Part shown: piece after piece, positions 22,956 to 29,737 of the stretch
Layout: each line of letters begins with the position of its first letter
Numbering within the stretch: position 1 is the first letter of the stretch
NCBI GenBank assembly: GCA_900770215.1
Contig: CAAGJW010000027.1
Span: 1-40,739, forward strand
Source: Bacteroidales bacterium
GTDB lineage: Bacteria; Bacteroidota; Bacteroidia; Bacteroidales; Muribaculaceae
DNA: 40,739 nt
Reading direction: 5' to 3'
Made by a program: the position numbers and the translations under genes
Notes under the pieces: model-generated
Database searches by the model: none
Told to the model about the DNA's origin: nothing
The model's input: only the letters and a program-made list of their open reading frames with translations

Positions 22956-23438
22956 TCAAGTGTCGGAACTTCCGCGTGAAGAATTTTGCAGGTTGATGCC
23001 GCGACGGGTGTAGGCGTCGCGTATGCGGTAGTACTTCTGCCTGACCGTTTCGATGCGGTCGATGCCTATGCCGTGCATTTCGCACCAGGCAGCGATGCGG
23101 GTGTTGACCCCCACCCGGGTGTTCTCGATGGGTCGCAAGTCATTCCACAGGTTGCGTATGAAGAGGTCCATGATGGCCTCGTGTACCGCCTTCTTGCCGC
23201 GCTCGCCCATGTAGTTGTAGGTCTCGGCCGGCTTGGCCTTGGAGTCGGGGATGTAGATGGGGGTCGTGTCGGGGGCTGCCATGAGCGGCGTGGCATCGGG
23301 CGGGAGCTTGGTGATGAAGGTGCGTATCACTGCATTCTCGTTGCTGCCTTGAGGAAAACGCACAGGGCATCCCAGCGAGTGAGTGAGCCACTCGCTCAGG
23401 TATTTCTCGAGCTTGACGTAGATAATATATTGACTCAT
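22956..23438 (-). CDS. Conserved Bacteroidales phage/mobile-element protein, unknown
   Basis: A 160-residue protein starting MSQYIIYVKLEKYLSEWL. Segments typical of a family I have met in Bacteroidales mobile DNA are present: LGCPVRFPQGSNENAVIR, YIPDSKAKPAETYNYMG, and a helical C-terminal half with AAWCEMHGI and ETVRQKYYRIRDAYTR. The C-terminal half looks like an HTH-type DNA-binding fold. The gene is immediately downstream of the phased repeat array, and its promoter would produce a leaderless message. A role in binding those repeats is an attractive but untested idea. Confidence 0.6.
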   Translation of the reverse strand: MSQYIIYVKLEKYLSEWLTHSLGCPVRFPQGSNENAVIRTFITKLPPDATPLMAAPDTTPIYIPDSKAKPAETYNYMGERGKKAVHEAIMDLFIRNLWNDLRPIENTRVGVNTRIAAWCEMHGIGIDRIETVRQKYYRIRDAYTRRGINLQNSSRGSSDT

Positions 23439-23442
23439 AGCA

Positions 23443-23481
23443 CAAAGATAACAAAAATATTGGTTTTGTCAATATATTGAC
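23443..23481 (-). promoter_or_regulatory. Leaderless-type promoter with palindromic operator
   Basis: On the minus strand TTGAC, 17 bases, TATCTTTG, then only four bases to the ATG at 23438. The upstream element lies inside the perfect 14-bp palindrome GTCAATATATTGAC (23468-23481), so a repressor there would block the promoter. Confidence 0.6.
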
Positions 23482-23520
23482 GAAAACAAAAAAATATTTA
23501 TATCGGGCATGTTTTTGCCG

Positions 23521-23745
23521 CTACACGCGCTACATTCTGCCTACATTTGTTATTGTATTGATTATTAACTGTTTATAAGTACTACATCCTCGCTGTGAAG
23601 TAGCTACAATTGTAGTATAAGTATATGAAATGTAGTAAAATATAAGAAAAGTAGAAATTTGTAGCAAAATGTAGCGCGATGTAGGCAAGATGTAGCAACG
23701 TTAAATGCCTGTGTAGTAACGATGTAGCCTTTGTAGCGCGTGTAG
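23521..23745 (-). repeat. Helically phased CTACA/TGTAG array
   Basis: CTACA occurs at 23521, 23530, 23541, 23582 and 23604; TGTAG at 23611, 23631, 23660, 23670, 23680, 23691, 23712, 23723, 23732 and 23741; plus AGTAG at 23599 and 23650. Nearly all spacings are 9-11 bases or about 20-22, so the sites lie on one face of the helix. The left group is inverted relative to the right group. The array lies between the HicB terminator and the next promoter, with no gene. Candidates are replication-origin iterons, a partition-like site, or a cooperative regulator region. Confidence 0.7.
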
Positions 23746-23796
23746 CGCGCAAAATCGGCTCAAAAAAATAAAGTGTTTTGCTCCTGGCCTTCACAC

Positions 23797-23816
23797 AAAA
23801 AAACGCCCCAGGGCGT
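23797..23816 (-). terminator. Intrinsic terminator after hicB
   Basis: On the minus strand ACGCC-CTGG-GGCGT followed by seven T, about 48 bases after the hicB stop. Confidence 0.75.
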
Positions 23817-23863
23817 GAAGCCGAGGGGCGCAAGTCTGCCAATGGTCGTAGGTATGTGTCAAA

Positions 23864-24262
23864 TCAAACGAGGCGCAGACTTGATAGTTCTTTGCCCAGC
23901 TGGTGAATGCCAGCCTCTATTTTGCCCAGTTGTGCGTCGCTTATGTAGGTGCCGCCGCGCTTGTATTGCCGCAAGAGGCTGTCGTTGATGCCCACCATTT
24001 TGGCGAAGGCACTCACGTTTATCACATTGTAGTATTCAAAGAGAGAGCTCACGTCGAAGTAGAATTCTGGTTGCTCTGTAAGTTCAACAGGCACGGGTTG
24101 AGCGTCCTCTTTGCAGGACTCAATGATTTCGTTGATTGAATTCATGAAGTCGCTCTTGGCCTCGGCAACAGTGTTGCCGGTGCCGATGAGCTGCACGGTG
24201 TCGCCAGTCGTGTTGTAGGCGATATAAGTGCCATCGCTTTGTTTCTCAATTTGAACTTTCAT
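23864..24262 (-). CDS. hicB: HicB-type antitoxin
   Basis: A 132-residue protein. The N-terminal 50 residues have the HicB fold: MKVQIEKQSDGTYIAYN, then IGTGNTVAEAKSDFMNSI, the G-x-G-x(T/D)-x-x-EA pattern. From about residue 75 an HTH follows (INVSAFAKMVGINDSLLRQYKRGG), which would bind the hicAB promoter and repress it. The antitoxin would neutralise the HicA RNase next door. Gene order is toxin first, as usual for hicAB. A hairpin lies between the two genes and a terminator follows. Confidence 0.85.
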   Translation of the reverse strand: MKVQIEKQSDGTYIAYNTTGDTVQLIGTGNTVAEAKSDFMNSINEIIESCKEDAQPVPVELTEQPEFYFDVSSLFEYYNVINVSAFAKMVGINDSLLRQYKRGGTYISDAQLGKIEAGIHQLGKELSSLRLV

Positions 24263-24300
24263 CTTCCTATAGTTTTGAGTTAATAAATCTATTTTATGAA

Positions 24301-24321
24301 GGGGGGAGGGTTGCTCCCCCC
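24301..24321. promoter_or_regulatory. Hairpin between hicA and hicB
   Basis: GGGGGGAG and CTCCCCCC flank a five-base loop. On the minus strand only TTCATAAAAT follows, so termination would be weak; on the plus strand TTTCTTTT follows, making it a fair terminator against rightward transcription. Confidence 0.5.
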
Positions 24322-24327
24322 TTTCTT

Positions 24328-24510
24328 TTAGAACCCGATGATTTGTTTCATTCGTTTCATCAATCCTGGTCTCAACTCTTGGCTCCAGTGTCGCTCGATT
24401 TGGATTCTGGCACCTGTTGCCGGGTTGACGTACTCATCATGTTTCTTGCCGTGCTTCTTGAAAACGAAGCCATGTTCAACGGCGATTTTCTTAAGTTCTG
24501 ACCATTTCAT
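24328..24510 (-). CDS. hicA: HicA-type mRNA interferase toxin
   Basis: The ATG at 24510 (MKWSELKKIAVEHGF) gives 60 residues, the normal HicA size; the longer frame starts in untranslated AT-rich DNA. The pattern is that of the double-stranded-RNA-binding-like HicA fold: ELKKIAVEHGFVFKKHGKKHDEYVNP, read in parts, where the His of the GKKHDEY segment corresponds to the catalytic His. The ending ERHWSQELRPGLMKRMKQIIGF includes the typical E-x-x-x-G-x-x-x-x-I helix. It would cleave mRNA when free of HicB. It has its own promoter at 24538-24569 and is therefore expressed in the lysogen independently of the early operon. Confidence 0.85.
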   Translation of the reverse strand: MKWSELKKIAVEHGFVFKKHGKKHDEYVNPATGARIQIERHWSQELRPGLMKRMKQIIGF

Positions 24511-24537
24511 GTTAGTTGATCGTTTGATTTGACACTG

Positions 24538-24569
24538 CAAATATATAACAAAAATGTGATATAACAAAA
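24538..24569 (-). promoter_or_regulatory. hicAB promoter
   Basis: On the minus strand TTTTG, 19 bases, TATATTTG, a full TAnnTTTG match 27 bases before the hicA ATG. Confidence 0.6.
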
Positions 24570-24635
24570 TTATTAGATGATTTTTTTGAAAAAAATCTGA
24601 TTTTTTCGCTCCCCCTCTCGCGCTCACCCCTGTTG

Positions 24636-27600
24636 TCAGAAAGGCAGGCTTTCTTGTTGCGGCTCGGGCGATGGCTCGTTGTAGTCTTCGTCGGCGTCTC
24701 CGGCTACCACCTCGAGGTTGATGCCGTAGGTGTCGCGCACCATGGCATAGTCGAAGCAGTAGGCGCGGTCAACACTGTCGGTAGGCTTGGCGGTGTCGTT
24801 GCCTAAGGCGTCTTTGACGATTGTCGTTTCCTGGCGCCCGTCGATGATGTTGTGGAAACGCACCGAGCGCTTGAGTCCTATGTAGGCTTTTGACTTCTCA
24901 AGGTAGTAGGCCAGCGTCTCGGCTGGCAGTGTGGTGTCGCCCACGAGTTTGCCGTTGCGTTTATAGAGCATGAAGATACGGCTTTTGCGCAGGAGCAGCA
25001 CCGGTTTAGGCTGTGTCCATTCGATGATGTCGGTGTTGTCGCATTTGAAGCGTTGCACATATCTTATTTTGAAGTCGGCATCCTTGAATATCTTTCCGTC
25101 TTGCAGCAGGAAGGCCACAACATTCCAGAAGCTGGCCAGCTCGTTGCTTGTCTTGCACTCGCCATTCTGCATCAGCACGTGTTCGACACAGATGTTAAGC
25201 ATCTCTCGGTAGGTCATGGGCAGGTCGAGCACCCCGCTGAGCGTGCGAAAGGCTGCAAGCGGCACGCACCAGTTGCGCAGGATGCGGTCTTGCACCTCCT
25301 CGTGTCTCGTATTCTCAACGATGTCGCTCAGCGCAGTGTTGTAGTTGCCAGCAAACTCCGACTCAAACTTGGCCCGGTGCTGCAGGATTTTGAGCGTGAT
25401 GTGCGACAAGCCCCGCTTGCGTATTTCTTTCAGCTCTTCAAACTTGCGCTTGGCCTCGGTGCTGAACACACTCTGGTTGAAGGTGAGAAAGATGACACGG
25501 GTGAAGAGCGCGATGTCGGCCGTGGGCATCTCCTGCCCGCTCAAGATTACGCCGCAGTCGACCGATGTGATCTCGCGCTTCTTGTCGCGGTCCATGTTCA
25601 TGCGGCTGCGGCCGCTGCCGTCCCACAGTCCCTTTAGGAATTCAATCTTGAGGTAGTCGATGTCGTTCTTGTACTCGTCGATGTGCACGAGCGCATTGGC
25701 GCATTGTGCGATCACGTCTGCAAGAGCCGGCACCGTAGAGTTTTGAATGTTGGGTGGTGTGTTGTCGATGATGAAGAACGACATCAGCGAGTGTCCCAGT
25801 TCACTCTTGCCGCTGCCCACGGGGCCGAACAGATTAAGAATAGGGAATGACTTGGTGTAGCCCGCCACCACGTCGCGAAAAAGCGTGGCCAGGAGGTAGC
25901 AGATGCCCACCTTGCCGTTGTCGCCGAACACATCGATGAGTTTTTCGGTATAGTCGTGCAGCGAGATGCCTCCCAGGTTAAGGTGCACAAATCGGCGCTC
26001 GAAGGCAAAGAGCTTCGTCTCGTCGCGGTAGATGCGGCTGTTGGCCGGCAGGTAGTAGTTGCCCAGATCATTGCCCAGTCTCACGATGCCGTATTCGTCG
26101 GTATCATACCAGTTGCCATTATAGAAGCAGCCATTGCCAAAGGCAAAAAAAACCTTGCGCTGCCATCCCAGCTGAGTAATTTCGATAGCGGTTTCAGTTT
26201 TCTCGTAGAGGTACATTTTCAGTTTGGTGAGGTGTTCCTCCTTGGCCAGCCAGATAAAGTTGCCCAGGCCCTCGACCTTTTGTTTAAACTTCTGTATAGA
26301 GCACAAGTCCTCCTGCTTGAGTTCGATGATTTCGGAGTAGTTGCGGTAGTTGGTGATACGGTAGAGGCGTTTGGGCCACAGCGGGTCCTTGATGTGAAAC
26401 ATCGGCTCCATGACAAAATTGCTCCACTGGTACTCGCCGTCCTTGCCTATTGACCAATAGCAGTGCCCGCTCTCGTAGAATCCATACTTAGCCAGCAGCT
26501 CCTTGTTGAGCATCTGGGCCTTGTCGCCCGATACCTTTTGCTCTTTGCTCGCCTTGCGGGCGGCGTTGAGTGCCGATCGCCACAGTGTCTTGTCGGGGTA
26601 GAGCCGTTGCAGCTGCTTAAGCAGCATCTGCACCTTGACATCATCTTTGATGATAGCCAGCAAGCCGACGTTCTCGGTAACGACAGCGCTTTTATCCTCG
26701 ACTGTCTCTGCCGGTTCAAACAAGATCTCGGCATACCATACGACGAAATCCTTTTCCTCAATCGAGGCCAGCACAGCTGCACTTGTGATAAAGCTGTCGG
26801 GGTCGCGCTTCTCGTCGGGCAGCGGCGGGATTTCTCTCACAGTCACCCCCAGCCCTGCACGTAGCGCGATCATGCCGTTGTTGCATACAAACCTTTTGCC
26901 GGCACCCATCTTTTCGCCCCGCTTCGGCGGGTCAGAGTCGGGAATAAAGCATACCCGGTTAGCGTGTCGCTTCAGCTGATCAAAGTGAGCGGTGCTCCAA
27001 GCGCCCCCCAGCGAGGCCACCGTATTAGTAACCCCGACACTTTGCAGCTTGATCACATCAGGTGCACCCTCGACGAGGAAAAAGAGATCCTCTTTGCGTG
27101 CCGTAGTGATAGCGTTGTCGATGCCGAAGATGGTAGTTTTCTTTTCGTAGACCAAGCTCGTCGGGCTGTTGATGTATTTCGCCTTGCTCTCGCCCAGAGC
27201 TCGGGCGGTAAAGCCGATGATGCGCCTGAAGCGGTCGCGAATAGGGATCATCAGCCGGTCGCGGTAAAAGTCGTAGAACTCGCCGTGCTCGTCACGTCTG
27301 AGCAGACCGAGTTCGACCATCAGCTCGATAGGCTGCCCGGCATACTTTGCCGCCTTGTAGAGAGAGTCACGTTGTGCGTCGGCATAACCGATGCCGTTTT
27401 CGGCCACATATTCAGCGCCCCATCCCCGTTTCTCCACGGCATAGTTAAGTGCGAATCGGGCCTTGTCGTTGTCGGCAGCGATAGCCTTGACATAGAAGAG
27501 GCCTGCCCACTTGTTGACGAGCAACATGCTCTCGCGCTTCTGCTGCTCTTGTATCTCCTGCGCTGTGCGAGTTTTGTGGGACTCTTCTATGGTGATGCCG

Positions 27601-27875
27601 TATTGTTGTGCCAGGTCTTTGACTGCCTCGGGGAACGAGAGGTGCTTGTATTTCATGACGAAGTTAATCACATCGCCTCCGTTGTCGCCCTGAGGGCAAC
27701 CGCCAAAGCAGTGCCAGGTCTGCGTGCGCGGGTTGACATGGAATGATGGTGTGCGCTCATTGTGAAAAGGGCAGCACGCCTTGTTGCCATGACCCAGCTT
27801 GCCCATGCAACGCTCCACAACCTCGACGATATCGGCACGGCTCAGGACCTGTTCAATGTCTCTCTCGCTAATCAT
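24636..27875 (-). CDS. Phage primase-helicase (CHC2 zinc, Toprim, C-terminal ATPase)
   Basis: A 1079-residue protein. Residues 1-100 are a DnaG-type zinc-binding domain with C34/C35-PFH38 and C56-x3-C60, and the GGDVINFVMKY motif. The Toprim core follows: LFFLVEGAPDVIKLQSVG near 265, CFIPDSD near 310 and a D-x-D pair. From about 640 a helicase-like ATPase has Walker A FGPVGSGKSELGHS near 685, a HIDEYKN Walker B-like motif near 730, and ILSGQE with an arginine-finger-like TRVIF near 785-800. It would make primers and unwind DNA at the phage origin. Overlap with the previous gene is four bases. It is the major replication gene seen; no separate polymerase is present. Confidence 0.88.
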   Translation of the reverse strand: MISERDIEQVLSRADIVEVVERCMGKLGHGNKACCPFHNERTPSFHVNPRTQTWHCFGGCPQGDNGGDVINFVMKYKHLSFPEAVKDLAQQYGITIEESHKTRTAQEIQEQQKRESMLLVNKWAGLFYVKAIAADNDKARFALNYAVEKRGWGAEYVAENGIGYADAQRDSLYKAAKYAGQPIELMVELGLLRRDEHGEFYDFYRDRLMIPIRDRFRRIIGFTARALGESKAKYINSPTSLVYEKKTTIFGIDNAITTARKEDLFFLVEGAPDVIKLQSVGVTNTVASLGGAWSTAHFDQLKRHANRVCFIPDSDPPKRGEKMGAGKRFVCNNGMIALRAGLGVTVREIPPLPDEKRDPDSFITSAAVLASIEEKDFVVWYAEILFEPAETVEDKSAVVTENVGLLAIIKDDVKVQMLLKQLQRLYPDKTLWRSALNAARKASKEQKVSGDKAQMLNKELLAKYGFYESGHCYWSIGKDGEYQWSNFVMEPMFHIKDPLWPKRLYRITNYRNYSEIIELKQEDLCSIQKFKQKVEGLGNFIWLAKEEHLTKLKMYLYEKTETAIEITQLGWQRKVFFAFGNGCFYNGNWYDTDEYGIVRLGNDLGNYYLPANSRIYRDETKLFAFERRFVHLNLGGISLHDYTEKLIDVFGDNGKVGICYLLATLFRDVVAGYTKSFPILNLFGPVGSGKSELGHSLMSFFIIDNTPPNIQNSTVPALADVIAQCANALVHIDEYKNDIDYLKIEFLKGLWDGSGRSRMNMDRDKKREITSVDCGVILSGQEMPTADIALFTRVIFLTFNQSVFSTEAKRKFEELKEIRKRGLSHITLKILQHRAKFESEFAGNYNTALSDIVENTRHEEVQDRILRNWCVPLAAFRTLSGVLDLPMTYREMLNICVEHVLMQNGECKTSNELASFWNVVAFLLQDGKIFKDADFKIRYVQRFKCDNTDIIEWTQPKPVLLLRKSRIFMLYKRNGKLVGDTTLPAETLAYYLEKSKAYIGLKRSVRFHNIIDGRQETTIVKDALGNDTAKPTDSVDRAYCFDYAMVRDTYGINLEVVAGDADEDYNEPSPEPQQESLPF

Positions 27876-28126
27876 TTTATGAAGATGTTATATTGGTTCA
27901 AAGTGGAGTTGTGCGAGCCATTAACGTTCATGCAGAAGCCGAATCTGTTCCATCGCACACGTTTTTGCCGCCATTGCGTTTCGCCGCGCACCTTGTGCTT
28001 CGTAGGCACCAGGACAGTGCCAATGGCAGTTCTCACGCGCCCGTCGTCGAGATAGATTTCGTTGAGTTCAATCTCGGGGCGATGCTTTATCGCTTCTTCC
28101 CATTCTGAAATTTTGTAGGTGTTCAT
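27872..28126 (-). CDS. Small early phage protein (84 aa), unknown
   Basis: The ATG at 28126 (MNTYKISEWEEAIK) is chosen because it begins two bases after the upstream stop codon; the ATG at 28138 would overlap. Charged N-terminal helix, then a beta-rich centre (DDGRVRTAIGTVLVPTKHK) and an Arg/Trp-rich stretch (QWRQKRVRWNRFGFC). The basic aromatic segment could touch nucleic acid. No family recognised. It is coupled to the primase gene by an ATGA overlap. Confidence 0.5.
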   Translation of the reverse strand: MNTYKISEWEEAIKHRPEIELNEIYLDDGRVRTAIGTVLVPTKHKVRGETQWRQKRVRWNRFGFCMNVNGSHNSTLNQYNIFIK

Positions 28127-28127
28127 G

Positions 28128-28682
28128 TTATTCGGCATTTTTAAATAGTGAAACAATTTGGTTGGTATGTTTGAGGTGCAGCCGTGCCTTGATGTTGGCC
28201 ACATGGCGTGTTACTGTGAAAACAGAAATCTGGAGCTCGTTGGCCACCTCGAGCTTGTCGTATCCCTTGCCCAGCAAGACAGCCACCTCGTGCTCTCGCG
28301 GTGTGAGGGCCGACTGCAGGCGAGGGCGGCAAACGGTGCCTTCGAGACGGCACTCGCCGCGCAACGGGCAGTGCACCTCTTCGATGTGCAGTCCGCCCAT
28401 GGCGTCTACATCGTGGTGCAGCGTGTCATATTCGCCAAAGTTGCATCGTATGAAACGGTGCACGATGCGATACTCGTACAGCGAGCGGTTGCGCTCACTG
28501 GTTGAATAGAGTGCGCTCAGTGCTTTAAAAGCGTCAGGGTAGAGCTCCTTGACGGTCACCATCAGCTCGGACACGAGCGAGCGGCACGACTCGTCGAGGA
28601 TAAACATAGGTTTGCCGTCAGGTTTGACACATACCGAGCCGTCGAGGGTGTTATAGAATTCAATTTTGTCTATCATTGCCAT
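28128..28682 (-). CDS. LuxR/GerE-type transcription regulator
   Basis: A 184-residue protein. Residues 125-180 are a GerE HTH: LTPREHEVAVLLGKGYDKLE, then VANELQISVFTVTRHVANI and a KARLHLKHTNQIVSL helix. In front lies a Cys cluster, EEVHCPLRGECRLEGTVCRP, near residue 105 that may bind metal. The N-terminal part (MIDKIEFYNTLDGSVCVKPD) is not a response-regulator receiver domain. It probably controls the change from early to later phage transcription. It is the second gene of the early operon and overlaps the first by 23 bases. Confidence 0.75.
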   Translation of the reverse strand: MAMIDKIEFYNTLDGSVCVKPDGKPMFILDESCRSLVSELMVTVKELYPDAFKALSALYSTSERNRSLYEYRIVHRFIRCNFGEYDTLHHDVDAMGGLHIEEVHCPLRGECRLEGTVCRPRLQSALTPREHEVAVLLGKGYDKLEVANELQISVFTVTRHVANIKARLHLKHTNQIVSLFKNAE

Positions 28683-28851
28683 GAGAATTTATGTAATTGA
28701 GAATAGCCTCCACCTCAACCTTTTTGAAAGAATTGTTTTTGATTTTCAGGTTGAAAGTAGAGTCACCGATTTCAGTGATATTGCAGATGTCTCTTTTGAA
28801 ACGTCCTTTACTCTTGCGGTCAAGAGAATTGTAGTAGTCAGATATAACCAT
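28660..28851 (-). CDS. Small early DNA-binding-like protein (63 aa), Cro candidate
   Basis: I take the ATG at 28851 (MVISDYYNSLDRKSKG); an earlier ATG at 28884 adds an AT-rich extension inside the promoter region. The sequence FKRDICNITEIGDSTFNLKIKNNSFKKVEVEAI reads, in parts, like helix-turn-helix with a following wing. It is the first gene of the early transcript, opposite the repressor, the usual place of Cro. No cysteine cluster or membrane segment is present. The functional call is from position and shape only. Confidence 0.5.
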   Translation of the reverse strand: MVISDYYNSLDRKSKGRFKRDICNITEIGDSTFNLKIKNNSFKKVEVEAILNYINSHGNDRQN

Positions 28852-28911
28852 GTGCGTAAAGATGTTGAAATAAATTTGGATCAAACAGAAATTAACCTTA
28901 AATTTGGACTA

Positions 28912-28961
28912 CAAATATATCAAATATCACAAAAACCAACAAAATATTATTGGTTTTTGTG
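28912..28961 (-). promoter_or_regulatory. Early promoter with operator
   Basis: On the minus strand TTGG, 16 bases, TATATTTG (28919-28912). Overlapping its upstream half is the perfect inverted repeat CACAAAAACCAA/TTGGTTTTTGTG (28928-28939 and 28950-28961), ten bases apart. This is probably the binding site of the divergently encoded repressor. A related short palindrome, CCAATA-ATAAAA-TATTGG, lies after the repressor gene near 29420-29437. Confidence 0.65.
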
Positions 28962-28991
28962 GTGTTAAAAAGTAATAAAATTATTGGATCT

Positions 28992-29354
28992 ATGTATAAC
29001 GGAAAAATTATCAGTGTGTTGCTAAGAGAGCGAGGATTGAAAGCCAAAGATTTGTTAGAGTATCTACAGCTACAAACTAATGGCTCGATATCGTCGCTTG
29101 TAAGGGGCAACCCTACGGCAGAGCGGTTAGAGAAGATAGCGGATTTTTTTGATGTGCCTATCGACATGCTGTTTCAGCGCAGCAAGCAGTACGGCTATCA
29201 TGTTGTAGGCAATTCGAACCAGTTCGCCAATGTTGTCATTGGAGAGCTGCGCGGTAAAACCGAGTCGATGGAGCAGATAATAGAAGAGAAAGACAAGCGG
29301 ATTGCCCTGCTCGAGGACATGGTTGAGTTGCTGAAAAACCAGCAAAAATCTTAG
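28992..29354 (+). CDS. XRE-family CI-like repressor
   Basis: The ATG at 28992 (MYNGKIISVLLRERGL) gives 120 residues. Residues 5-62 are an XRE HTH: VLLRERGLKAKDLLEYL, then SISSLVRGNPTAERLEKIADFFDVPIDMLF in parts, where L-x-x-I-A-x-x-F-x-V is the family signature. The C-terminal half is a coiled coil (KTESMEQIIEEKDKRIALLE) for dimerisation, with no self-cleavage protease domain, so induction would need another factor. It is the only plus-strand phage gene here and is transcribed away from the early operon, from the shared operator region. It very likely maintains lysogeny. Confidence 0.8.
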   Translation: MYNGKIISVLLRERGLKAKDLLEYLQLQTNGSISSLVRGNPTAERLEKIADFFDVPIDMLFQRSKQYGYHVVGNSNQFANVVIGELRGKTESMEQIIEEKDKRIALLEDMVELLKNQQKS

Positions 29355-29538
29355 ACGTGTCATAGACGAAAAAATGAGTATTAACCATGTAAAGAGTGTA
29401 GATGTGAGACGGGACACCAATAATAAAATATTGGAACCAATAAAATATTCTTGTCCTCTCCGCCAAGCCAAGGGCAACAAGTTGCACAGCAACGTGTTGC
29501 CCTTGATTGGTTTAAAAACCGTAGACGCATTGTAGACG
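29352..29538 (+). repeat. Two pairs of TAGACG direct repeats
   Basis: TAGACG occurs at 29352 and 29363, and again at 29522 and 29533; the step is 11 bases in both pairs. A large hairpin lies between the pairs. Paired short direct repeats near a prophage end resemble arm-type integrase sites, but they could also be regulator sites. Confidence 0.4.
29470..29504 (+). terminator. Large hairpin after the repressor, probable terminator
   Basis: AAGGGCAACA pairs with TGTTGCCCTT, enclosing GTTGC-ACA-GCAAC with one A/G mismatch, so the helix is almost continuous over 16 positions. The following bases GATTGGTTT hold only a weak T-run. It may end the repressor transcript. Confidence 0.5.
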
Positions 29539-29624
29539 ACAACCAAGTTTTTTTTCAGCTTAAAATTAGTGGGGATAGGCGTGAAGTCTTGCAAGCCTGT
29601 GGTGGCAGGATTTCTCCCCCGACG

Positions 29625-29657
29625 AAAAGCCCCACAAGAGACGATTCTTGTGAGGCT
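29625..29657 (-). terminator. Intrinsic terminator of the leftward lipoprotein operon
   Basis: On the minus strand AGCCTCACAAGA pairs with TCTTGTGGGGCT (one mismatch), a six-base loop, then TTTCG. It lies about 80 bases after the stop at 29738. The rest of 29540-29737 shows no gene; the prophage boundary probably falls in 29.36-29.62 kb. Confidence 0.7.
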
Positions 29658-29737
29658 CACACTAATTTTCCCAAGGGCTGCCAACTTGTGGGCGTTTCTG
29701 TCCAAATGTGTGCGGCGCGGGGGGCTTTTCAGATGTT

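Noticed and set aside
23582..23842. An 86-codon frame through the phased repeat array
   Set aside because: Its Leu/His/Tyr/Ala-rich residues are merely the translated repeats, and it starts inside the hicB terminator region.
29374..29535. A 53-codon plus-strand frame after the repressor
   Set aside because: The large hairpin lies inside it and no ribosome site or family pattern is visible.
1..29600. A diversity-generating retroelement, retron or CRISPR system
   Set aside because: No reverse transcriptase, template/variable repeat pair, cas gene or spaced repeat array was found; the phased TGTAG sites are too short and too close to be CRISPR.
1..29600. A Mu-like transposable phage
   Set aside because: No MuA/MuB-type transposase, and portal and capsid proteins do not look Mu-like; the phage has a primase-helicase instead.
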